NCBI RefSeq assembly: GCF_950023065.1 | Contig: NC_088678.1 | Coordinates: forward strand, 18,776,580 to 18,840,579 | DNA from: Planococcus citri | Lineage: Eukaryota; Arthropoda; Insecta; Hemiptera; Pseudococcidae | Reading direction: 5' to 3' | DNA: 64,000 nt | Shown: positions 1 through 13,000 of the stretch, piece by piece | Layout of the letters: each line of letters starts with the position of its first letter | How positions within the stretch are numbered: position 1 is the stretch's first letter | The notes under the pieces: generated by a model | What the model saw: only the letters and a program-made list of their open reading frames with translations | Told to the model about the DNA's origin: nothing | The model's database searches: none | Made by a program: the position numbers and the translations under genes

Positions 1-44
1 TTGCATATGTAATCGATGAATGACCCTCCTCGAAGTACCCACTC

Positions 45-1061
45 TTAATTTTTCTTCCATATCGAACTCTCCATCACAATTTCCGCAGTTTTCGGACTAC
101 TTAAAACTGTAAAATGATCGGCATCATCGATCTGATATTCTTGTAACGGATTTCTGAATATCTGCGTTTGACAAAAAGAAAATATATTTATGTAGGTTGT
201 TTTTTTTTTTTTTTACTTTACATACCTATGTACTTTTAATGACTCGTTAACATCTTACTTCTGTCAAACTGGAAGAGTCATTTTGGTCATGATTTTGTGC
301 ACTTTTTATCAGCGTGCACGATGACTCGAGAGGTGCGTGAGAGAACTTATAATTGAATACATTTTTCTTCAGCAGGTTTATCCTGACGTTGGTTTCTTGC
401 TGGATTAATTTTTCGTTAACTTTGGATAATTGTTTTTTAAGTATAGCTTTTCGTCTACTTTCGCCATTTGAGTAAATTTTCTGTCCTTCGCTTGCTTTCG
501 TTTCTCCAATCAGGTACGCTGGCGTGGAATCAATCAGCCATATGTGCCCTCTTCTGCCATTTTCTTCTAATATGTTGGCAACTTCGATGGCTAGTAGACC
601 TCCGAGGCTGTACCCAATGATACAGAATTCTTGGTCTGGACTGAGTTTTTCCAGAATCAGCTGTTAGGAGTTATAATAATTTTCTATTACTTGATGTTTT
701 TTAAAATCATGGAAATGATCGTATTTTACTCACTTCTGCAAAATAATCTCGTAGTTTGGTCAAGAAAAACTCTGCTGATTCTGTATCGTGGTATTGGAAA
801 CATAGAGTTTGAATGTGAAGATTTTTCGCCAGTGGTTCCATGAATGTGGCAGTACCTTTGGTCATAATATTTTATATTCAACTTAGAAGTGTCACAACTC
901 AATAATCACCCATCAAAGAATTCTGTAAGTCTCACCTTCCACTCCAGGGAATATAAAAGCAGTTTGATTTTCTTCGACTGAAACGTGTTCTTTGATTTTA
1001 CCATTATCAAGGGGTATCCGAAGTAAGGGCTCTTTCAGTAGTTTCAATTTCTCTTCATCAC
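45..1061 (-). other. FASN thioesterase (TE) domain, exons 32-35
   Basis: Releases the fatty acid by hydrolysis. Nucleophile Ser2191 is in GYSLGG, the likely acid is Asp2217 in WLIDSTP, and the His is His2323 in DADHFTVL. The Ser-to-His spacing (132 residues) is shorter than I recall for vertebrate enzymes, suggesting a smaller lid. The stop codon is TAA at 45-47. Confidence 0.93.
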
Positions 1062-4000
1062 CTGTGAATTTTTATAGTAATTTTAGCTCTTGAAATATCT
1101 CAGGTCCATTTCCCCAGAACGACCACTTTCATGTAGGGGGGTGAAAGTGGTGTCAATCGTTTGTGCTTCGTTTGTGTTCTTTTGTGCACTTCCTCTTTTT
1201 TTTTGTGCTCCCCCCCATGCCCCTCAAATTTTAAAAAAACATTTTGGTCGAAATGGTCGACCTAGGGAAATGAAAATCGATGAAATCGACCACTTTGCAT
1301 TAGGAGGGTGAAAGTGGGGTCAATCGTTTGTGCTTCATTTGTGCTCTTTTGTGCACGTACTCTTCTTTTTTGTGCTCCCCCCTGCCCTCAATTTTTGAAA
1401 AATCGTAGTGGTCGGCCTGGGGAAATGAAAATCGACCACTTTGCGTTAGGGGGGTGAAAATGGTGTCAAACGTTTGTGCTTCGTTTGTGCTCTTTTGTGC
1501 ACGTACTCTTTTTTTTGTGCTCCCTCCCTTCCATCTTTTTTTGAAAAATCATTTTGGTCAGCCTGTGTAAATGAAAATGGACCACGTTGTGTTAGAGGGG
1601 TAAAAATCGTGTCAATCGTTTGTGCTTCGTTTGTGCTTTTTTATGCACGTACCTACTCTTTTTTTGTTCCCCCCTCCCCTCAATTTTTGAAAAACCGTCT
1701 TGGATCGATTACAGGGTGTTAGTCCAGTAAAATGTGCATCGAATAGGGAAAATCGAGGTGGCAAGCTAATTTTTGGTCTATTGGTCCATTTCAATCTTAT
1801 TTTTTGTAGATCCCAAGCCCTCCAAAAATTTTTTCCAACCCATCTTCTGTAATATTGGTCCAGTTGGAAAAATTCTGCAATTGTCATGTCCTAGTTCATG
1901 TACATTTAATTTTAAATCAAAGTACAGCTTAACATCAGCCTCTCCCTCCACCCGCTCACATTTTTTCCTTCTGTTCTGTACAATTGAAGCCCATATGAAC
2001 GTAATTTAATAGCCCAAGAAAATCGGTGAAAAAAAATGGGGCCATTGGGAAACTCTCAGGGGCAAGCGAATTTTGGTACATTGTCCTATTTTTATACCAA
2101 GAACACTAATCCTAGGGTGTCCCCACCTGTCCCGGATGAGCTTTCCTCAAATTGGGGAATTCAGCCTCGTAAATAAGGCTTTGCAGTCAACCAAATATGG
2201 GAATTTTTCATTTTTGAATACGACTTACGAGTCATGATAGATAATTATGAAATACAATGTTCCTTAAATCATTTTTGACCTCACTCAGGTGTAGTAAAAT
2301 AAATTATGACATCAAATTATTCAAAGTTGAAAATACCCCTCCTCACCCACCACACAAATGTTGCAGTTACCGAACGAATGGCCTCAATTACAAATAATGA
2401 ATACAAAAAAAATGTATGTGGGAGGGGGGAGGGGCTGATGTTAAGCCAGGGATGAGGCCCCGAACGATTTTTTTTCAGGTTTCGGGTCCCGGGGCTTGGG
2501 CTTTCAATCAAAAATTTATTAGGTCTTGGGCTTGGATTTGGGCCCAGGAAACTTTGGGTTTAGGTTTCAGGGCTCAGTGTCCAGGGCTTGAATGAAGTGT
2601 TCAGGTCTTTCCGGGGCTTTTTGGGGCTTAAAATTGCAATTTTAGTGAAGAATAAAGTAAAATCTTATTTTATTTTCTGTTGAAAAAAAAATAACATTTT
2701 AAGGGCAGATTCCGATTGCTTTTTTCAAAATTATTTGAATGGAACTGCTTTTTTAAAATCAGAATTGAATTTTTTTGTAGTTTTTAATTACTGTCCAAAT
2801 TTTTTATATTTTCAAGTGTCATTTTTCAAATAACAATGAACTACCTACAGAATATATATATACCTACTGTACCAAAATACCAAAAACCCCTTAAAATATT
2901 AAACTTTTTGCTGAAGTTCTGAATTTTTTCTTGAAAATGATCTTTTTTGACTATTGAGATGCACTGAACGGTAATTAAATTACAATAGAAATTTACAAAA
3001 TTCACACAAGCCCTGAAAAGCCCTGATCACAGTTTGGGTTTCGGGTCTCACGTTCTGTGCTTGGGAATATAAATAATGTACCAAAAACCCCTTGAAAGTT
3101 GGAATATTAAACTTCTTGCGGAAGTTGTAAACTTTTTTTTTTTTGAAAATCATCATTTTTGACTTTTGAGATGCACAGAACGGTAATTACAATAGAAATT
3201 TACAAAATTTACAAGCCCCAAAAAGCCCCAAAAAGCCCTGATCACAGTTTGGGTTTCGGGGCTCACGTTTTGGGCTTGCTTTTCAGAGGAAAAGGTTTCG
3301 AGCTTTGGGCCAGGGCTTTGTAGGTTACAGTTTTTAAGGTTTTGGGGCTTGGACATTCGGGCTTCAAGGAAATAATCGCGGCTTTTTCGGGTTTTGGATA
3401 CTGGTCCTGAGCCGGGCCTCATCCCTGTGTTAAGCTGTACTTTGATTTAAAATTAAATGTACATGAACTAGGACATGACAATTGCAGAATTTTTCCAACA
3501 GGACCAATATTACAGAGGATGGGTAGGAAAAATTTTTTGGGGGCTTGGGATCTACAAAGGGGGAGAATTGGTCACACTACGTTGAAATTGGCGTTTGAAA
3601 CTCGTATAAACATTCCATTCGATGTTTTTACATGTTTTAGTGCATTTCGATTCATCTCATGTATGTATATCGGCAAATAACTGAATGGTGAGGGGGTGGG
3701 GGAGGAGTGGCGCTGTGGTCCGCTCTGCACTTGCGAAAAACAAAGAACCCCCCCCCCATACCATTTTTGAATGATTAAAAATATTACGATCATTATTAAA
3801 CATCAACGTTATGGCGCTACTCCAAACCGCCTTATGTTTGAAGTGCCATGGCTCATCTGATAAGAACAACATATTTTGTTCCAACCATTTTTGCGCTAGA
3901 GTCCATATTTTTTGAGATTTTTGTCAAAAATCGATTTTGAGGGGCTAAGATCCACAATTTGGGGGGAAAGCTCACCCGGGACAGTAGGGGACTCCTCGGA

Positions 4001-7000
4001 TTCATTTTTAGGACATCGAAATGGACCAATAGACCAAAAATTAGCTTGCCACCTCGATTTTCCCTATTCGATGCACATTTTACTGGACTAACACCCTGTA
4101 ATCGATCCAAGACGGTTTTTCAAAAATTGAGGGGAGGGGGGAACAAAAAAAGAGTAGGTACGTGCATAAAAAAGCACAAACGAAGCACAAACGATTGACA
4201 CGATTTTTACCCCTCTAACACAACGTGGTCCATTTTCATTTACACAGGCTGACCAAAATGATTTTTCAAAAAAAGATGGAAGGGAGGGAGCACAAAAAAA
4301 AGAGTACGTGCACAAAAGAGCACAAACGAAGCACAAACGTTTGACACCATTTTCACCCCCCTAACGCAAAGTGGTCGATTTTCATTTCCCCAGGCCGACC
4401 ACTACGATTTTTCAAAAATTGAGGGCAGGGGGGAGCACAAAAAAGAAGAGTACGTGCACAAAAGAGCACAAATGAAGCACAAACGATTGACCCCACTTTC
4501 ACCCTCCTAATGCAAAGTGGTCGATTTCATCGATTTTCATTTCCCTAGGTCGACCATTTCGACCAAAATGTTTTTTTAAAATTTGAGGGGCATGGGGGGG
4601 AGCACAAAAAAAAAGAGGAAGTGCACAAAAGAACACAAACGAAGCACAAACGATTGACACCACTTTCACCCCCCTACCTGAAAGTGGTTGTTCTGGGGAA
4701 ATGGACGTAAATATCTCTCCATTTTCCCCCCAATTCATTGTGAATTTATCATTTGCATTTACCTAGTTTCGAAGCCTCAATTTTATCTTGTTTCAAGCGC
4801 ATCAATTCTGCAAAAGTCAGTTTTCTCAATTCTTCAGGCGTGAAGAAGAAATTGAATTCTGATTCGAGAACTTGTCGAAGCTCCAGAGCCAGTATGGAAT
4901 CCATTCCTAGTTCTGGCAGCGTCCAAGTAAGACTTATACTGTTGATGTCCTTTATACCTTGATTGAGAATTGAAATGAAATAATAAGTATCGACTACAGA
5001 GTTAACCTCGATCGTTCCAAGATAAGAGGAATTCTATCAATATTACCGAGGATATTTGCAATGACGTTGATGACATCAGTTTCTGCGTGATGTTTTGGAG
5101 GCACAATCATACTGGAGACGATTGGACTTGGCTGCTTCATGAATAAATTCAATGTTTTCAGGCACGATTCAATGTTTTGTTGCAGAGTCCCTCCTGATGC
5201 AAAGAAATATCAAATTTAATAAACGTGTAACTTTTTTCAACTCTAATACTGATAGGTACTAAATAGTGACCCATACCAATTACAGATGATTCGCCATCTC
5301 CGACCATAGCAGCTACCACTCCCACATCTCCTATGGCTCCCCATTCGACAGCCAAAGCAGGTAACCCCTCTTTTCGTCTTGCTTCACATATCCTTTCCAT
5401 GACAGAATTTGCAAAACCATAATTAGTCAAGTATGGATTTCCCATTCCGCATGAAATACTCGAAAATACAACGAAGTGTTCCAAATATGGGCACATTTCA
5501 CGTGTCTGTTGGTCTAGATGAATTGTTGCTGCTGCTTTTGCGCCAATTGGTACTTGGAATGATTCTTCGTTATGTTGGATGAATGGTTTGTCTTCGAGAA
5601 TCTGTCAAAGAAAATGCAAAAAAGTCCAAACACTTGAATTATGATTTGAAATGATGATACAGCTAATATGTTTGCAGCTGGTAGGGTTACTATTAATGAG
5701 TGGAATGTATTTTTTTTAAAATAAACTATAATGTTCTAAACTGAAGAACTGTTCAGATCGACACTGATCTCACTGTGCTCATTTTAAACATGCTTCAGAA
5801 TCACAATATGATGAGAAATCAAGATAAATTGAAAGCAGAAAATACCTACAGCGCTGTTTGCAGACGTTCTGGTAGTAGATTACTTACTAGTATGTAGGAA
5901 CTGAAGATCACTTTCAAAGTTTTGTTGCGTGGAATCTCATTCAATGGAATTGACTTTTGAGTTTTGGTTACTTTCTCTACATTTTTTGATTTCCAGTTGA
6001 CTTTGTTTCTCGCTAGAAATTTTTGCTTTTTCGCGAAAAATTCCCAAAAGTTTTTATTTTTTTCTAAAAATTATCGAAAAGTCTCGCATTTTTACCAAAA
6101 AATGCCAGAAAGTCTCGCTTTTCAACCGAACAACTGAAAAAAGTTTTGCATATTCAACGACAATTGCAATAGAATAGGTAAATTTTGTCAATGTTTGGCT
6201 AAAACTTCTGCCTTTTGCTAGAATTGCCAGTCTTGATTTTTGCCAAAAATTGTCTAAAATCCTCAGTTTATTGCAAAAAAATCTTGGAAGTCTCCTTTTT
6301 TTTCCAAAATTGCCCCAAAACCTTACGTACTTTTTTCTTTAGCAATTGTGAGTCTGGCATTTCAACCTAAAATTGCCAAAAACCACATAAAAAAGTATCA
6401 TTCTTTTAATTTGAAAGTCCTGCTTATCCCACTAATCTTGCTTTTATTCTGCTGTTTGTCGACAATAGTCCTGCAGTCGTCCTGCTTTTTATCAAATTCA
6501 TCATCAAAATTTTCCAGGATTGATCTTTTCAGATAATTCACACCCAAATAAGTTAGCAGACAGACGAAATACTGATTTACAAAATCCCAATAAAGTTTTG
6601 AAACGGCCGTATCAATACCAAAATACCAATACCGAAATAGTTTTTGATGGTATATTTTGGTATTGGTAGGTATTTTGTGGTATTTTGAATTTTTTGACTT
6701 ATTATAAAATTATAAATAAAAAATAACTAATAAATTACTCATATTGAAAAACTTGTAAGTGATAATGATGAACCTTGAACTCCCAAATTGAGGTGTTTAA
6801 ATTAAAAAAAGTGCTTTTCAAAAAAAAAAAATTAGAAAAATTTCATTAATTTTGGCCTAAAAACACACTTTTTATTTGGTATTAGGTATATTGGTACAAT
6901 ACCAATACCAATACCAGATACCAAAAAAAAAAAATCCACAAAATACCAAAATGCCAATACCAAAATGACATCTGTATTGGAAAATACTGAAATACCAATA

Positions 7001-10000
7001 CCATCTTGGGTACTGCATGCTAAATACCAATACCTGGTACCAATACCATTTATGTTTATCAGTATACAGCCCTGAATTGGGGTCTATCAATAATAAGTTT
7101 CATTCCTTCAATTTTTGGCTTCTGGCTTCCTCTGCGCCTCACTGCCTCCTGTGTGTTTCTTGAATGGCAATCACATCTATGTTCAGGTTCTTAACCATTT
7201 CAGCTAATATAACTTCCTTTGGGCCTAACAGACCCTCTATATTTGTGAACATGATCTTTAAGGGAGTTGTCCTCGTCAGAGGCCCTGAGAAGGGCCGTCT
7301 TAACCCGGGTGTAGGGTGCATGATCGACCAGTGATGGGATGATTGGCCAGTAATTGAAGTACTGTTCCAGGGCGTGCCAGCATATTGGGAAAAATTATTC
7401 ACAGTTCTTAAAAGAAAGCATTGCAGAGGCTTGTCCTTTGCCCTTCCCCCCTTGGTGAAAAAATGTTGTATAAAAATTGCATTTACCCAGCATATGGAAG
7501 CCCGTACAACAATTGTCGACGTCAACATTTACATCGACTATGTTTTTTTCCAACATGATGATGGAAAAGTGACCAATAAGTTATTCAATAGGAATCTTCT
7601 ATCCGTAAAGAAGCCAGGTTGATGAAAATTTTTGAAATTTTCTCATTATTTCTTACACCTTGACATGTGATGTAAAATTTGATGCTCGAAATTTACATCC
7701 ACAACTATGTCGACCAATTTTTCAGAATTAAAATTTCTGTTTCAGTGTTTAAAAGTTCAGTAAACATTTAAAAATATGTATGATCTTTGTTTGAGGGGAG
7801 AAAAACTTTTTAATGGCCTTGATAAAATTATTCACTTTTTCCATATTTTGGAGTTGTTGATGTTATGTCAATGTGAAAGTCGATAGTCCACAAATACATC
7901 GACGCTAACATCAACCAAATTTTCAAATATTTCTCATAATTTTAAAAATTAAGTTGATATTGTGGATGTATTTGTTGATGTCGAATTTCACATCGACATT
8001 AACATCAACATGTTGTCGACATGAAAATGTATCAGTTTAGTACTCTTAAATAACCTATTGCACCTTTCAGTATGGAGAGTTTTATGTTCTCTGACCTATA
8101 CACAGATAGTGGCGAATCGTATGAGACACCCATTTTTCCAGCAAACCATGAGGATATCCCTGCCTTCCTGCCCTCAGAAATCAGTTTTGTAGTAAGAAAT
8201 TTGAAATTGCGCAAGTCTCCTGACCCAGATGGGATCACAAACGAGCAGATAAAATTTGGGGGGAAAAGCTAATCACTTGTTTAACAACCCTAACTATACT
8301 GAATATGGACTTTCTGTCATCTGTCCGTACTTCTTGGAGGTGGCCTCCGCGTCAATGCAGCGTTTGCTTTCAGCATGAGCAATGGCCACCTAAGTGTGTA
8401 AGAGAAAATGATTTTTGGAAAAAATTTCAATTTTGAAACTAAAATTCAACAATTTTGCGTAGCTGGAGGTTGACGTAAATTTCGATGCTAATGTCGATCC
8501 ATCCACATCCGTCACATTTGGATCACACATGTCGATGTAAATTTCGACCCTGTGTCGAGCCAATTGTCGACATAAATGCCGATCAACATTGGTCGACAAT
8601 TACATCAACAATTGGCTTGACACAGAGTCGAAATTCACATCGACATGTGGCATCCAAAAGTGACGGATGTGGATGGGTCGACATTCACATCAAAATTAGC
8701 ATGGTCATTGTTGTATGGGAGAATACAAACATTTTTACAAAATTTTCTGCCGCCCTCACTTAACAAAAGTTTTCAAAAATTTCACGTAAGCCTTGCTTTT
8801 TAAAATAATTTTATAATTAAAAAATCTGAAAAAGCGAAAAATTGATATGGAAAAAATATTGTGAGCTCTCGCCCCTCCTCCCCCCCTCAAAAAAAATAAA
8901 GAAACCCGTTAACATTGAAAAGGTGAAAAATTTAGGTGCATGTACAATTTTGACCCCTTTCCTTTTTCTCAAAAAAAAAGGTATGATACCTAAATATGTA
9001 TGTCTAGTATGCTTTATCCACTGAGAATTGAAATGGTGAAGGTATTTTTGAAAAAAGCAAACGCGAAAACTATTTTGCAATCAGTAGTTCCCTAATGGCT
9101 TGTTATAATACATGTAGTAAGTTCCTGGCGATTTCTCCAAGATATTCATGTTTTCGTTTTTCATTTTTATTTTCAAGCTTACGTAGGTATATGAAAAAAA
9201 TACCAACCAAGTACCAAACTAAATGACTGAGCATGCACTCATAAGTCCAGTTGGACATGGCCAAAGAGGTGAAGACCACCAAACTCACAGAGAAAATATT
9301 GTAATGTTCAAAAGCATAAAAAAGTAGAAAATGGGCGTGTAATATGTTGAACTTTGCACCATATCGCTCATCTCACATGCCAGCAATGTGCTCCTGAAAA
9401 TCATCTATGATTGATTTCATTATATCCACTCATGCAGTCTGAAATCCCACAAGAACCGGCCGGATTTACCAAAGGAAGAGGCACCAGACAGCAAATCCTC
9501 AACATCAGAATGCTCATCAAGAAAGCTCGCGAGTACAATGTTCCTGCAGTGTTGTGCTTCATGGACTTCAAAAAAGCATTTGATTGTGTCCAGTGGCAAA
9601 AGTTATGGCGGATTCTGCTGGAGATGGGTGCTCCCCCCCACCTTATAAAAAAGTAGTACAATGTTTGAAAATGTCCTGCTGAAAGTTCTGCTAAAGTCCT
9701 GATTTTTCATTTGAAATTTTGTTGGATACATAGTACTTTGTTTGCCAACTATTCGCCAAGAATGGACAACTTTGGCTGAAATTGTCAAATTTTTACTTTT
9801 TAGCAAAATCAGACACCTTTCTATCAACAAGAAGTGGAACTGAAAAATCAGAAAAATAAAATTTTAAAACTGATGCTAAATGTCAAAGGCGAGATTGTGT
9901 TGATTATGACATCAAAACTTGTTTAGTTGAATGTTCTAATTCACGAGGAATTTATTCGACTTTATTTTAATAAAAGTAGTAGGTACATTTGACTTCATAA

Positions 10001-13000
10001 ATTGTAAAATAGATCAAGAAATGATAAATCAGCTTCAAGTTGATATTTAATAAAAGCGAACTTATATCTCAACCACTGCAACCATCAACTATAATATGGT
10101 GAAAGCAAATGCAAAAACTATCTTACAATCAGCGAATATGTAGTTAATGGCTTGTTAAGTTTCAGCTTTTTTACAAAATTCCTAGAAGTTTCACTATTTT
10201 TGCAAAGCTTGTCCATAAGTCTCGCCCTTTGACCAAAAATTGTCAAAATGTCCTTTCTTTTGGTAAATTTCCGATATTTTTTCTGCATCTAAATGTTTGG
10301 CTATTTCTTTGTTCATTGTTTAGTTAATTTTTTGAGCTTTTTCGGTTACTTGAATTACTGTGCTTTTTCAGGGTTCTGACTTTTCAATCCCTCCCCATCC
10401 CCTTTCAAAAACAAAAAAATATTATTCGCTTATTACTCGTATTGTGTTGTTTTTGATAAATGTGAGGATCGAAAGGACCCAAGTACCTATTAAATCTACC
10501 TTGGGATGCAAAGGCGAGAATCAAGAAGGCGAATTACTTGAACAAAATAAGAAGACAATTTCGGAACGAAATGGCGCTTATATGAAATTATTTTGGAATT
10601 GAATATTACTCTGATATCTACCTACCACTGCAACATTAAATACTCCAGTTACTGGACCCATGGCCGCGGATGTTTGCAATAAAGCCCTCATTCCAGTTTC
10701 TTCTGTCACATTTTCCGTTGATATGGCCACATTGACCCCATACGATCGCCATAAATTTATTCTAAACGTTTGGTAACCGTCGGTTATTCCATATCGAGAG
10801 CTTAACACAATGTTTCGAGCTCCTCTCAGAATCAGCCAATCTGCTAGTTCTAGACCGAATCCACCTAGTCCACCTGAAATGAGAATATTGAAACTTGTTA
10901 CGTTATTCAACACAAATACACAGATGGCAATGTGGAATGATTGTGGTAAAAATTACGTGCCTATAATGACGTAAGATCCATCCCTGCGGCAGTTTACGAA
11001 AGGTGATGCATTTACTTGAGGCAAATTTGGTTTTGCAGTTGGTTCTTTCTCTTCGTCTTGTACTTTTATCAAGACTTTTCCAGTATGTTTTGCAGCTGCC
11101 ATGTATCTAGATAAAGAGTAAGTAGTGCAGTAATATTTTTCAAATATATAATATTAGGTACCTACTTTAGAAAATTTTTTCAAAATTTTTTCAGTATTTA
11201 CCTGAAAGCCGTTTCAATTTGATGGATTTCAAAAACGATTCTCTTTATTGGTTTAATTATCTCGAGGTTGAGCATTTCTTGCAACTGTTTCCTCAATTGT
11301 AAAGCTACTTCATCTTGAGTCCACATGATATGATCAAGGTCGATGCTGTGAAGGGAAATTTCATCCAGAAAACATCCCACTTCTAATAAACAACAACAAT
11401 AAGTAATTATTGAATATTGATCTACATAGAAAGTAATTTAGGTGCCTGTTGTTTTTCTTTAGCCTTACCAGTATCTGATTTTCCTATTTCTAAGAAATGC
11501 CCTCCTCTAGCAACACAACGTACCGAAGCTTGAAGTTTTTCTTCAGATAGACTATTTAGAACCACATCGACTCCTCTTCCTTCGGTTAACTGCATTATTT
11601 TCGATTCGAATGTCGTATCTCTGGAGTTACAAATATGGGTTTCTGGGATCTGAGCAAAAGTACATAATTTGTGAAATTTGTCTCGTTTGTCAAAATTTAG
11701 ATTTTTAAATTGAAGATAATTCACCTGTGGAAACATTTTCTTGATGAATTCCACTTTATCGGGAGATCCAACTGTTGTGAAGATATTGCAATTGTAATGT
11801 AGGCAAATGTGGATGGCTGCTTGGCCTACTCCCCCGCTCCCTGCGTGTATCAAAACTGTGCTTCGTTTCCTCAATTGCATTTTATGAAAGAACGCGTAAA
11901 TGACCTATCAAAAAACATTACCAATTACCATATTATTTTTTCTCTTCTTTCATGGTTCGGTATATGGCATTTATGGAGTAATCGCACCCCCTCCCGATCC
12001 CCAGGACGACTTCTTTCTTGAAGGGGACATCCTAAGGAACATTTTAAACCAATGTAGCCAAAAAAAATTGACTCAAATAACAAAATGTCGACCATTTTGA
12101 TTGAAAGGTGTGCCAAATTTTTCGCAGATTTTGCATTCCAACATGGGACTTGCACGAAATTTTTCGAACTGGATGAAGCTAGATCGAAAAAACATGCAAA
12201 ATTTCATCAACAGCATAAATTTCAAGTGCTAAAGTGCATTTTTCGATTTTTGGTGAATTTTTAAAAATCAAAATTTTACCAAATTGACCTAAAAATCTGA
12301 AATTTGAAAAATATCCTATTTTCAATCAGCCATGTTTCAAAAATCTGCTGGAGGCTCGATAAATTTTCAAGAAGTCGCTGGACACCAAAATGGCTTAAAT
12401 TCATTAGCAGTCGACTTAATTTTCGTGTTTAAGTTGAAGTGCTGCGTGAATTTTTGGATTTCCAACTTCATTTGATGAAATTTTAAGTTTCAAAAATCTG
12501 CTGGAGGCTCTAGAACTGCTCAAAATGGGTTAAAAATAGTTTCTAATTAATTTGGTAGGTAGAAAACAGAGCATTTATACCAAATTCCAGTTTTCTAGGA
12601 TGGGAAAATTTTGATTTTTCTCATTTTTGGACTTTTATCTATTTTGTTAATAAGGCCAATTTTTTTTGGCAAGTATGCTTTAAAAATGTTCTTTAGGATG
12701 TCCTTTTCAAGAAAGAAGAGTTCCTGGAGGATCAGGAGGGGGTCGCAGTTATTCCATGTACGAGTACATATATGCCATATGTCACACTATCACGAATAAT
12801 ACACTCAGAAAATCCTCTCACCGTGATGTACACGATTGGAATAGTTGCAGCTTCCTCCAATGACATATTATTTGGAATTTTCCAAGTGAAATATGGGATC
12901 ATTTCGACGAATGTGGCTATTCCACTATTACGCACTATTCCCATCACACGATTACCTGCTTCATCTCGTCCCGAAAATTCAAAACCTGGGCAGTTCTGCA

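Larger units (their letters stand above)
1102..4708. mobile_element. Foldback-type transposon filling FASN intron 31
   Basis: The outer arms 1102-1792 and 4018-4708 are reverse complements with a constant coordinate sum (5810), so no net indel over about 690 bp, and they look nearly identical. A 9-bp direct repeat, AAATATCTC, flanks it (1093-1101 and 4709-4717). Removing the element and one copy leaves an intron of 85 nt, like its neighbours. Inner arms 1806-1933 and 3429-3555 also pair; the right arm has an extra segment of about 450 nt. Arms contain tandem units. This architecture (long TIRs with internal tandem repeats, 9-bp target duplication) matches Foldback elements; Mutator-like elements also give 9 bp. 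No transposase is visible, so it is non-autonomous. Confidence 0.85.
5047..11106 (-). other. FASN ketoacyl reductase (KR) domain, exons 27-30
   Basis: NADPH-dependent SDR-type beta-ketoacyl reductase. The Rossmann motif GGLGGFGLELADWL is formed across the exon 27/28 junction. The catalytic Ser is in FVVFSSISCG and the catalytic Tyr is Tyr1929 in TNYGFANS. WGAIGDVG follows as usual. The domain is split by the gene's longest intron (5602-10625, about 5 kb), which is packed with transposon remains. Confidence 0.94.

Noticed and set aside
1474..1887. Open frames in the foldback arms, some Cys/Phe-rich
   Set aside because: The same peptides occur in the mirrored arm and derive from T-rich tandem repeats; no start, splice or domain support.
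8485..8763. Protein in the TCGATGT palindrome (also 59093-59413)
   Set aside because: Both strands and both copies give similar His/Ser-rich frames because the DNA is palindromic.
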